Source: Bacteroidota bacterium (lineage in GTDB: Bacteria > Bacteroidota > Bacteroidia > UKL13-3). Taken from it: 5,762 nucleotides of DNA. Position numbers and translations under genes: made by a program. The stretch lies in contig RDYC01000351.1 of the NCBI GenBank assembly GCA_004293295.1, positions 1 to 5,762 on the forward strand, written 5' to 3'. This document shows, in pieces, positions 1 through 5,762 of the stretch; position 1 is the stretch's first letter, and each line of letters opens with the position of its first letter. The notes beneath the pieces are model-generated. The model did not search any database. It was not told the DNA's origin and saw nothing but the letters and a program-made list of their open reading frames with translations.

Positions 1-1190
1 ATGGCTTCTATACTGCCCATACCACGGTATGATTTAAATTTTCGTCCCTCATAAATAATGGTTTCTCCGGGAGATTCTTCTGTACCGGCAAAAATACCAC
101 CACTCATTACGGTGCTGGCTCCTGCTGCCAATGCCTTTACAATATCGCCACTGTAACGTATGCCTCCATCGGCAATTACCGGAACACCGCTGCCTTTAAT
201 GGCCTTAGCGGCATCATAAATAGCCGTAAGTTGTGGCACACCTATACCTGCAATAATACGTGTGGTACAAATAGAACCGGGACCAACGCCCACCTTAACC
301 CCATCAACACCGGCTTTCACCAAGGCTTTTGCGCCTTCGCCAGTGGCCACATTACCCGCAATAATATCCAGCGAAGTAAACTTTTTGCGTAAACGTTTAA
401 TCTCATTCAACACAAAGGCACTGTGTCCGTGGGCCGTGTCAATGGTAATCACATCCACTCCTGCTTTAACCAAAGCCGCAATGCGATCTTCTGTTTCAGG
501 GGTTACACCCACTGCTGCGCCAACCAATAAACGGCCATGCTTATCTTTACAAGCATTTGGATTGTCTTTTATTTTTAAAATATCGCGGTAGGTAATCAAC
601 CCAATAAGTTTGCCTTTTTTGTCAACTACAGGGAGTTTTTCAATTTTATAATTCTGTAAAATGGATTCCGCCTTTTTTAAATCGGTTCCTTGTGGTGCCG
701 TAATCAGGTTTTCTTTGGTCATTACCTCACTCACCTTTTTATTCATTTGCTTCTCAAAACGCAAATCACGGTTGGTTATAATGCCTTTTAGCTTAAACTC
801 TTCATCAACAATAGGTATTCCCCCAATTTTGTTTTCGCTCATCATGGCAAATGCCTCTTTTAAGGTGGCTGTTAATGGCAATGTAACCGGGTCGAGTATC
901 ATCCCGCTTTCGCTACGTTTTACCCTGCGCACCTCCTCGGCCTGGCGCTCAATGCTCATGTTTTTATGCAACATGCCCATGCCACCTTGTTGTGCCATGG
1001 CAATAGCCAAACGGTATTCCGTAACCGTGTCCATTGCGGCTGAAATCATGGGTACATTAATGCGTATGTTTCTGGTAAGTTGGGTTGAAGTGTTTACCTC
1101 ACGGGGGAGGACTTCTGAAAAGGCGGGAAGCAACAACACATCATCAAATGTTAATCCTTCTCCGTAAAATTTGGCTTTGTCGTTAATCAT
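1..1190 (-). CDS. guaB: IMP dehydrogenase, 3'-truncated by the window edge
   Basis: This enzyme oxidises IMP to XMP with NAD+, the committed step of GTP synthesis, in the cytosol. The ATG is at 1190 and reads MINDKAKFYGEGLTFDDVLL, the usual IMPDH N-terminus. The window holds 396 residues; the family is usually about 490. The (beta/alpha)8 barrel is split by a pair of CBS domains at roughly residues 95-205, and the reading frame is intact throughout. Visible active-site elements are D251 in DTAHGHS (NAD/substrate site), the GPGSIC loop at 303-308 with catalytic Cys308, the phosphate-binding ADGG with D341, and GMGS at 390-393. The mobile flap with its Arg-Tyr pair lies beyond the edge. No Shine-Dalgarno sequence is seen. 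A Bacteroidota-type promoter lies about 30 bases upstream, so the gene is probably transcribed separately from the upstream WYL gene. The identification is secure. Confidence 0.97.
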   Translation of the reverse strand, partial: MINDKAKFYGEGLTFDDVLLLPAFSEVLPREVNTSTQLTRNIRINVPMISAAMDTVTEYRLAIAMAQQGGMGMLHKNMSIERQAEEVRRVKRSESGMILDPVTLPLTATLKEAFAMMSENKIGGIPIVDEEFKLKGIITNRDLRFEKQMNKKVSEVMTKENLITAPQGTDLKKAESILQNYKIEKLPVVDKKGKLIGLITYRDILKIKDNPNACKDKHGRLLVGAAVGVTPETEDRIAALVKAGVDVITIDTAHGHSAFVLNEIKRLRKKFTSLDIIAGNVATGEGAKALVKAGVDGVKVGVGPGSICTTRIIAGIGVPQLTAIYDAAKAIKGSGVPVIADGGIRYSGDIVKALAAGASTVMSGGIFAGTEESPGETIIYEGRKFKSYRGMGSIEA

Positions 1191-1210
1191 GGCAAACAAT
1201 ACTATCTATT

Positions 1211-1277
1211 ATTTGCCGTGCAAAAATAAGATAATATGTGGTTTTACCGCAAAAAATAATTGTTAATAGCGGCAAAT
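1211..1277. repeat. 8-base inverted repeat bracketing the guaB promoter
   Basis: ATTTGCCG at 1211-1218 and its exact reverse complement CGGCAAAT at 1270-1277 flank the guaB -33/-7 elements. One arm sits over the predicted transcription start and the other about 20 bases upstream of the -33 element. This could be a pair of operator half-sites or a chance match in AT-rich DNA. The repeat itself is plain in the sequence; any function is inference. Confidence 0.4.
1221..1252 (-). promoter_or_regulatory. guaB promoter, Bacteroidota type
   Basis: Read on the minus strand, a TTG (-33 element, 1252-1250) is followed after 21 bases by TATTTTTG (1228-1221). The latter is an exact match to the Bacteroidota -7 consensus TAnnTTTG. 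Transcription would start near 1214, giving a leader of about 25 nt before the ATG at 1190, with no Shine-Dalgarno sequence in it. The call rests on consensus matching and position only. Confidence 0.62.
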
Positions 1278-1334
1278 GGTTAAGTTACTGCTATTCTTAT
1301 GGCTGCCAATGGCAATAACACTTTGCTGTTTAAG

Positions 1335-2342
1335 CTATTCTGCCTGATATTTTTTGATGGCATTTTTTAGTGTACCGATATGTTCTTGTTTTAAATCTTC
1401 GGGAGCAATAATGGTTACTTTATCGCCATAACTTAAAATATGTGCCTTTAACTCATAAGATGGAATCACATCGAGTGTTATTTTAAATTCATGCGCATTG
1501 TCCTCCAATATCTGCTGTGTTTGGTGCAAGGGTTGGCTTTTAATATAAGGAGCTTCTGAAGGATTAAAACTCAACGTAACCAATTGTGGTTCATAATCGC
1601 TAACCGAGATTCCGAACGAGTGCTTAAAATATTCAGCAGGATTAAACAAGGCATCTCTTTTAAATTGTTTTTTAGCAGGAATCAACTGTTTAATACGTTC
1701 CAAAGCAAAAGTTTGTATCCTATCCTTTTCGGCCAATTTTCCGGTAACGTACCAACGGTTACGGTACTCTTTTAACACATAAGGATGTAACTCATAACTT
1801 TTAACTTCTGTATGCCCGAAACCCTTGTAATGCATCATCACCGCTTGTTGCTCTTTAATGCTTAATAACAATGGGTGTAAAAATTCATTCCCTTTTTGAC
1901 TAAGCCCTTTTTCTGTTTCAATAATTTGCAAAAAATCATCATTGCCATATACGTTGCGCAGATTTACATACTCTTCAATTTTTTCAACCGATTGCATAAA
2001 TTGTTGTATGGGGCCAATGCCATCAAACTGCTTAAGCAATGAGCAGGCAAACTCCAATGCATAAAGGTCTTCTTGTTTTAATGGAAGATTATTGATGCTG
2101 TAATTGGGATCGGCATAATAGTACCCCCGAAGTTTTCTATCATACTCAATGGGTGCAGCATAGCCCAACTCCTCATCAAACTTCATGTCGTAAATATCAC
2201 TGTCAATGGTGCGGGCACTTACGCTGCCTAAACCACTGCATGCGTCTATTAACTCCTGCTTGGTAGGATAACGCTTGTGTTTGTTGCGTAAAGCTCCATC
2301 AATAATACGGTAGCGAATGAAGGCATTTTTATTTTTAGGCAT
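1335..2342 (-). CDS. WYL-domain transcriptional regulator
   Basis: This is a predicted cytosolic DNA-binding regulator of 335 residues, a normal length for the family. The N-terminus is a winged helix-turn-helix: helix around 28-37, recognition helix around 40-53 (SVSARTIDSDIYDM), wing around 67-83. The WYL domain spans roughly 154-220 and carries the signature as RNRWYVTG, with W-Y-V at 197-199 and the ERIK segment near 214-218. A WCX-type C-terminal domain covers about 250-332. WYL domains are SH3/Sm-like folds thought to sense nucleic acid or nucleotide ligands. I chose the ATG at 2342 (MPKNKNAFIRYR...), typical of Bacteroidota relatives. An in-frame ATG at 2363 would add only MLHYLAY. A weak candidate promoter (TTG at 2397-2395, 21 bases, TAAATTCTG at 2373-2365) also favours the inner start. 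The target is unknown. The gene diverges from a TPR gene, and the neighbourhood is housekeeping rather than phage defence. No clear terminator follows it. Confidence 0.88.
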   Translation of the reverse strand: MPKNKNAFIRYRIIDGALRNKHKRYPTKQELIDACSGLGSVSARTIDSDIYDMKFDEELGYAAPIEYDRKLRGYYYADPNYSINNLPLKQEDLYALEFACSLLKQFDGIGPIQQFMQSVEKIEEYVNLRNVYGNDDFLQIIETEKGLSQKGNEFLHPLLLSIKEQQAVMMHYKGFGHTEVKSYELHPYVLKEYRNRWYVTGKLAEKDRIQTFALERIKQLIPAKKQFKRDALFNPAEYFKHSFGISVSDYEPQLVTLSFNPSEAPYIKSQPLHQTQQILEDNAHEFKITLDVIPSYELKAHILSYGDKVTIIAPEDLKQEHIGTLKNAIKKYQAE

Positions 2343-2488
2343 GTATGCAAGGTAATGCAACAAACAGAATTTATAAAGTGCCCTGCTTTTAAACCAACAT
2401 TTTTATACAAAACACTTCTATGCTTATGCTAAACACCAGCAAAAAACATGTAATGCACTGATTATTAAATATAAAACCAAAGTTAAAT

Positions 2489-2513
2489 CACTTCGCAAAT
2501 AGGCTGCGAAGTG
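2489..2513. promoter_or_regulatory. perfect 9-base-arm palindrome, candidate operator
   Basis: CACTTCGCA (2489-2497) and TGCGAAGTG (2505-2513) are exact reverse complements around a 7-base centre, AATAGGC. The element lies 38 bases before the TPR-gene ATG, directly upstream of a -7-like AAACTTTG at 2520-2527. It therefore covers the place where the -33 element should be. No T-run follows on either strand, which argues against a terminator. A dimeric repressor or activator site is the simplest reading, and the neighbouring WYL regulator is an obvious but unproven candidate to bind it. Confidence 0.5.
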
Positions 2514-2551
2514 GTATACAAACTTTGTACTCAGAAATTAATTACAAACAC

Positions 2552-3223
2552 ATGAAAACACCAGAGCAAATGGTTTACACCGTAAAACCTACCCAGATTT
2601 TAGACAACGCCTTACAGACTTTACACCGCGGTGATTTTGCAGAAGCACTGCACTTGTTTAACATGGTGCTGTTACTTGACCCTGAAAACAAACTGGCCCA
2701 AATTAAACGAGCCTTATGTTACATGTACTTAGGTAAACTAAAAACTGCCAAGAGCGTGTTGGGTGCTATTTTAGAGCAAGGTGAAGATGACGCGGAAGCT
2801 TATTTTCATTTGGCCGAGTTGTATAAAATAAACATGAATTATGAGGTGGCTTTAACCTTTGTGGTAAAAGCCCTTGAAATAGATAACGACAACAGTACTT
2901 ACCTGTATATGGCTGCTGAATTGTGCTACCTGCAAAAGGATTTTGAAGAGGCTTACTTCTTTATCAACAAAGCCATTATACAAAGCCCGTTTCGTAAGGA
3001 ACTTTACTATTGGAGGGCATTAACACTGGTAAAATTTAACAAACCGGATATTGCTATAGGCGATTTAAACAAAGCATTAAGTTTAGATGAACATGATGCC
3101 GATGTTTATCGCTTAAGGGCGCATTGCAAAATGTTGTTAGGAGACGTAGAAAACTACCTGAACGATTTACGCCTGGCACAACATGTTGACCAATTTAAGC
3201 ACAACCAACGATTAGCCGCATAA
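2552..3223 (+). CDS. TPR-repeat protein, six tandem repeats, function unknown
   Basis: The protein has 223 residues and is almost wholly tetratricopeptide repeat. After a 12-residue leader, six consecutive 34-residue units run without gaps at 13-46, 47-80, 81-114, 115-148, 149-182 and 183-216, followed by a 7-residue tail. Each unit shows TPR-type spacing: small or aromatic residues at the helix positions, then an -A- before the second helix, and often a D-P or D-x-D turn at the end (for example LLLDPEN and LEIDNDN). There is no signal peptide or membrane segment, so it is probably a cytosolic protein-binding scaffold. No catalytic domain is present and the partner cannot be inferred. I chose ATG 2552. 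An in-frame TTG at 2525 would add nine residues, but it overlaps the -7-like AAACTTTG at 2520-2527. There is no Shine-Dalgarno sequence. The gene is divergent from the WYL regulator and convergent with tex. Confidence 0.87.
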   Translation: MKTPEQMVYTVKPTQILDNALQTLHRGDFAEALHLFNMVLLLDPENKLAQIKRALCYMYLGKLKTAKSVLGAILEQGEDDAEAYFHLAELYKINMNYEVALTFVVKALEIDNDNSTYLYMAAELCYLQKDFEEAYFFINKAIIQSPFRKELYYWRALTLVKFNKPDIAIGDLNKALSLDEHDADVYRLRAHCKMLLGDVENYLNDLRLAQHVDQFKHNQRLAA

Positions 3224-3248
3224 CCATTTATTTTACGTTGATTACAGC

Positions 3249-3273
3249 AAAAAACTCCCTCGGGAGTTTTTTT
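3249..3273. terminator. bidirectional intrinsic terminator between the TPR gene and tex
   Basis: A tight hairpin has GC-rich core arms CTCCC (3255-3259) and GGGAG (3262-3266). It is flanked by A6 on the left (3249-3254) and T7 on the right (3267-3273), so a U-run follows the stem on both strands. It sits 25 bases after the TPR stop and 2 bases beyond the tex stop codon, as expected for a terminator shared by two convergent genes. Confidence 0.88.
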
Positions 3274-3275
3274 GT

Positions 3276-5411
3276 TTAAGCAGATGCCAGTTTCATTGTT
3301 AAGGCAATCCTTTTCCTTACCATATCTACCTCAACCACCTTAACCGTTACTTGTTGTTGCAGCTTCACCACTTGATTTGGGTCACTCACAAATTTATCTG
3401 CCAATTGCGAGATGTGTACCAAGCCATCTTGTTTTACCCCAATATCTACAAAACAGCCAAAGTTGGTGATATTGGTTACAATACCGGGTAATATCATGCC
3501 TATGGTTAAGTCTTCCGGCTTTTTCACATCTGCAAATTCAAAAGGCTTCAACATTTCTCTGGGGTCTCTGCCGGGTTTAGCCAACTCTTTTAAAATATCG
3601 GTAATGGTTGGCAGTCCGGCCTTTTCGGTAACATATTGTTGCGGACTTATTTTTTTGCGCAACGTTTCATCTTTAATTAAATCGTCAACCTTGCAGCCTA
3701 AATCTTTGGCCATGGCTTCAACAATGCCATAACTCTCCGGATGAACCGCGCTATTGTCCAATACATTTTTTGCATTGGCAATACGTAAAAATCCTGCACA
3801 TTGTTCAAACGCCTTATCTCCCAAACGAGGTACTTTTTTTAATTCTTTGCGCGAAGTAAAAGCACCATTTTCGTTCCTGTAATCAATGATGTTTTGTGCC
3901 AATTGCGGCCCTAAGCCGGATACATAAGTGAGTAAACTTTTGCTGGCTGTATTTAAATTTACACCCACCACATTCACGCAACTTTCTACCACCACATCCA
4001 AGCTTTTTTTCAGTTTATTTTGGTCAACATCATGCTGGTATTGCCCAACGCCAATTGACTTGGGATCAATCTTCACCAACTCAGCCAAGGGGTCACTCAA
4101 ACGCCTGCCAATAGAAACCGCTCCACGAACTGTAACATCCTTATCCGGAAATTCTTCACGTGCAATTTCGGAAGCTGAATACACTGATGCTCCACTCTCG
4201 CTTACCACATAAATTTCAACCGGATGCGCAAAACTGATACTGCGAACCAATTCTTCGGTTTCTCTTCCGGCTGTTCCATTGCCAATTGAAATGGCCTGTA
4301 CAGTATGTTTGGCAACCAATGTTTGAATAACGCGCATGGCTCCGCTTTTATCCATTTGTGGTTGATGAGGATACACCACATCATCAGCCAATAGTTTTCC
4401 TTCTTCGTTTAAACAAACTATTTTACAACCACTGCGAAAGCCCGGATCAATACCCATAATGCGTTTGCTTCCTAATGGTGCGGAAAGTAACAACTGACGT
4501 AGGTTTTCTGTAAATACACGAATGGCCTCATCATCTGCTTTTTGTTTAGCCAAGTTCCTAAACTCATTTTCCATGGAAGGTGCAAGCAATCGTTCGTAAC
4601 AATCTTCAATGGCTTCTGCTACATGGCCACTTGCCTGGTTGTTTCTTTTGATAAAGAGCTTATCTAATTTTTCTAACGCGAGATTAATATCAGGTTCAAT
4701 CTTAACCTTTAAAAAGCCTTCGTCCTCTCCGCGAAACACCGCTAATATTCGGTGCGAAGGACATTTTTTTAGCAATTCAGCAAAATCAAAATAATCACTG
4801 TATTTAACGGCTTCATCCTTCTTACTCTTATAAACGGTTGAAATAATAAACGCATTTTTCTCAAACTCTGTTCTGATTGCCGCCCTTGCCAACTCATGCT
4901 CGTTAATAATTTCAGCAATAATATCCCTTGCACCTTCTAAGGCAATATCCTCATCCTTTACTTCTTCTGTTAAATATTTAGCGGCTTCATCAAACACATC
5001 GCTATTGGGCTCATTCATCAACCACAAGGCAAGTGGCTCAAGCCCTCTTTCTCTGGCAACGGTAGCCCGTGTTTTTCGCTTAGGTTTATAAGGCAGATAA
5101 ATGTCTTCCAAAATATTGGCATCCCAGCAGTCGTTAATTCGTTTTTTAAGCTCTTCCGTTAACTTGCCCTGCTCTTCAATGGTGCTTAAAATAGATGCCT
5201 TGCGTGTTTCAATATTGCGCAACTTCTCAATCCCGTTTTTAATTCGTTCAATATCAACCTCATCAAGGTTGCCGGTAGCCTCCTTCCGATAGCGGGAAAT
5301 AAACGGGATGGTGCTCCCTTCATCTAATAAGTTAATCGTAGCTTTTACTTGGTTATATCCTAAATTTAGTTCTGCTGACAGAATAGGTATTGTAATTGTT
5401 AAATTGTGCAT
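3276..5411 (-). CDS. tex: RNA-binding transcription accessory protein Tex
   Basis: Tex is a conserved cytosolic nucleic-acid-binding protein related to eukaryotic Spt6 and linked to transcription and RNA metabolism. The 711 residues show the family order. The N-terminal helical region carries the hallmark LLDEGSTIPFISRYRKEATG at 28-47 and an EDIYLPYKPKRKTRA stretch near 102-116. A YqgF/RNase H-like domain begins at IMGIDPGFRSG (318-328) and includes SIGNGTAGRET near 375-385. Helix-hairpin-helix motifs lie around 485-550 (LNTASKSLLTYVSGLG). An S1 RNA-binding domain covers about 636-707 (GIVTNITNFGCFVDIGV). The protein ends right after S1, so it lacks the extra C-terminal tail of the longer proteobacterial forms (about 770 residues). 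The start at 5411 fits the family N-terminus. The -7-like TATACTTG (5425-5418) is one mismatch from consensus, has no proper -33 TTG, and would give an almost leaderless message. The gene is monocistronic here: divergent from thx and closed by a shared terminator. Confidence 0.97.
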   Translation of the reverse strand: MHNLTITIPILSAELNLGYNQVKATINLLDEGSTIPFISRYRKEATGNLDEVDIERIKNGIEKLRNIETRKASILSTIEEQGKLTEELKKRINDCWDANILEDIYLPYKPKRKTRATVARERGLEPLALWLMNEPNSDVFDEAAKYLTEEVKDEDIALEGARDIIAEIINEHELARAAIRTEFEKNAFIISTVYKSKKDEAVKYSDYFDFAELLKKCPSHRILAVFRGEDEGFLKVKIEPDINLALEKLDKLFIKRNNQASGHVAEAIEDCYERLLAPSMENEFRNLAKQKADDEAIRVFTENLRQLLLSAPLGSKRIMGIDPGFRSGCKIVCLNEEGKLLADDVVYPHQPQMDKSGAMRVIQTLVAKHTVQAISIGNGTAGRETEELVRSISFAHPVEIYVVSESGASVYSASEIAREEFPDKDVTVRGAVSIGRRLSDPLAELVKIDPKSIGVGQYQHDVDQNKLKKSLDVVVESCVNVVGVNLNTASKSLLTYVSGLGPQLAQNIIDYRNENGAFTSRKELKKVPRLGDKAFEQCAGFLRIANAKNVLDNSAVHPESYGIVEAMAKDLGCKVDDLIKDETLRKKISPQQYVTEKAGLPTITDILKELAKPGRDPREMLKPFEFADVKKPEDLTIGMILPGIVTNITNFGCFVDIGVKQDGLVHISQLADKFVSDPNQVVKLQQQVTVKVVEVDMVRKRIALTMKLASA

Positions 5412-5451
5412 AGCCTACAAGTATAAACAGGCCCTCCGAGGTGTTATGCAC

Positions 5452-5521
5452 CACCTATTCACACTTCACCCATTTTGCTTAAAATGAACACCTATTTTTT
5501 ACCCATTTCACTTGAAAATAA
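5452..5521. repeat. imperfect tandem direct repeat between tex and thx
   Basis: Two adjoining copies, 5452-5488 and 5489-5521, share CACCTATT at the start. After a spacer of 8 and 4 bases respectively they share ACCCATTT, then a CTT, and an AAAAT core followed by A residues. The copies differ by the spacer length and a few substitutions. The right copy runs up to the candidate thx promoter, whose TTG lies inside it. The repeat could be duplicated regulator sites serving tex and/or thx, or a neutral local duplication. Confidence 0.55.
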
Positions 5522-5542
5522 AAAAAGGTTTTTTTTATTTCG
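5512..5542 (+). promoter_or_regulatory. candidate thx promoter
   Basis: TTG at 5512-5514 is followed by a 21-base spacer and TATTTCG at 5536-5542. The spacing equals that of the guaB promoter in this window. The -7 element is a poor match to TAnnTTTG (C replaces a T and one base is missing), so this is tentative. The start of transcription would fall near 5550, giving a leader of about 17 nt before the ATG at 5567. The spacer is almost pure A then T tract, which would make it stiff or bent. Confidence 0.33.
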
Positions 5543-5566
5543 CCTCAATTCTAATACTTATCTACT

Positions 5567-5668
5567 ATGGGAAAAGGTGATATCAGAACCAAAAAAGGGA
5601 AACAAGCCAATGGCTCCTATGGCCGCTTAAGAAGCCGCAAGGCATTAAAAGCCAAGAGCAAAAAATAA
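5567..5668 (+). CDS. thx: 30S ribosomal protein bTHX
   Basis: This 33-residue, strongly basic peptide starts MGKGDIRTKKGKQANGSYGR. It matches the bTHX family pattern MGKGD-x-x-(T/S)-(K/R)-(K/R)-GK-x-x-x-(G/K)-(S/T)-YG-x-x-R. The Thermus protein of this family sits in the head of the 30S subunit among 16S rRNA helices and helps stabilise it; Bacteroidota carry relatives. After the conserved core this copy continues with a lysine-rich tail ending AKSKK. Fifteen of 33 residues are Lys or Arg and none is acidic except D5, as expected for an rRNA-binding peptide. It is too short for usual gene-length cut-offs. No Shine-Dalgarno sequence is seen. It is monocistronic, divergent from tex, with a hairpin terminator 46 bases after the stop. 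Confidence 0.93.
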   Translation: MGKGDIRTKKGKQANGSYGRLRSRKALKAKSKK

Positions 5669-5714
5669 CTTGCTCCTTACAAAAACAGGATTACTTCTAA
5701 TTCCTAACTTTTGC

Positions 5715-5746
5715 AAATGCTGCCCTTAATGGGCAGCATTTCTTTT
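5715..5746 (+). terminator. intrinsic terminator after thx
   Basis: An 11-base perfect stem, AAATGCTGCCC (5715-5725) with GGGCAGCATTT (5731-5741), closes a TTAAT loop. It is followed by CTTTT, so T-rich sequence runs from 5739 to 5746. It lies 46 bases past the thx stop codon. The T-run is interrupted by one C. The hairpin could instead lie in the leader of a gene starting at the ATG at 5747. Confidence 0.72.
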
Positions 5747-5762
5747 ATGGCAAAATATTTTC

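Noticed and set aside
262..1167. Open frames on the plus strand opposite guaB (262-591 and 661-1167)
   Set aside because: They are antisense to a clear, intact IMP dehydrogenase frame, and their translations are low-complexity with no recognisable domain.
1304..1314. TGCCAATGGCA palindrome after the WYL stop as a terminator
   Set aside because: The centre is a single base, so it cannot form a normal hairpin, and no T-run follows on the minus strand.
1191..1334. Purine or guanine riboswitch upstream of guaB
   Set aside because: The predicted leader is only about 25 nt, and no purine aptamer core or downstream hairpin is visible.
1584..1775. 63-residue plus-strand frame opposite the WYL gene
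   Set aside because: It is antisense to the conserved WYL domain coding region and shows no domain or start signal.
1335..2342. Phage-defence island marked by the WYL regulator
   Set aside because: WYL regulators often sit by defence genes, but the neighbours here are guaB, tex, thx and a TPR gene; no nuclease, methylase, toxin or mobile element is visible.
2419..2430. TATGCT tandem pair and scattered GTAATGCA words in the WYL-TPR gap
   Set aside because: They are very short and easily explained by chance in AT-rich DNA, and they have no consistent position relative to promoters.
3412..5292. Several plus-strand open frames and a 60-residue minus-strand frame within tex
   Set aside because: All lie inside the continuous 711-codon tex frame, have no start signals and resemble no known family; they are shadows.

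Overview
The window looks like ordinary chromosomal DNA from a member of the Bacteroidota. Four things point there. The DNA is AT-rich. Start codons lack clear Shine-Dalgarno sequences. The guaB promoter matches the Bacteroidota type exactly (TTG, 21-base spacer, TAnnTTTG). There is also a tiny bTHX ribosomal protein gene of the kind found in that phylum and in Thermus. Genus cannot be told from the sequence alone.

Layout, left to right. Bases 1-1190 (minus) hold the first 396 codons of guaB, IMP dehydrogenase; the C-terminus lies off the left edge. A 144-base gap carries its promoter, bracketed by an 8-base inverted repeat. Bases 1335-2342 (minus) encode a WYL-domain transcriptional regulator. 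A 209-base divergent gap follows, with a perfect 9-base-arm palindrome just upstream of the next gene. Bases 2552-3223 (plus) encode a small soluble protein made of six exactly phased 34-residue TPR repeats. A compact two-way terminator at 3249-3273 separates it from the convergent tex gene (3276-5411, minus), which encodes the RNA-binding transcription accessory protein Tex. The 155-base gap between tex and the divergent thx gene holds an imperfect 35-base tandem repeat and an AT-only inverted repeat. Bases 5567-5668 (plus) encode the 33-residue ribosomal protein bTHX, followed by a strong hairpin terminator. An ATG six bases past that stem may open another gene at the right edge.

The genes are mostly housekeeping: purine synthesis (guaB), transcription or RNA quality control (tex) and the small ribosomal subunit (thx). 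They do not form one operon: the orientations are minus, minus, plus, minus, plus, and most have their own promoter or terminator signals. The only unassigned pair is the WYL regulator and the divergent TPR gene. The palindrome between them is the best candidate for an uncharacterised regulatory circuit. I see no mobile element, CRISPR array, tRNA, rRNA, defence system or other clearly novel system.
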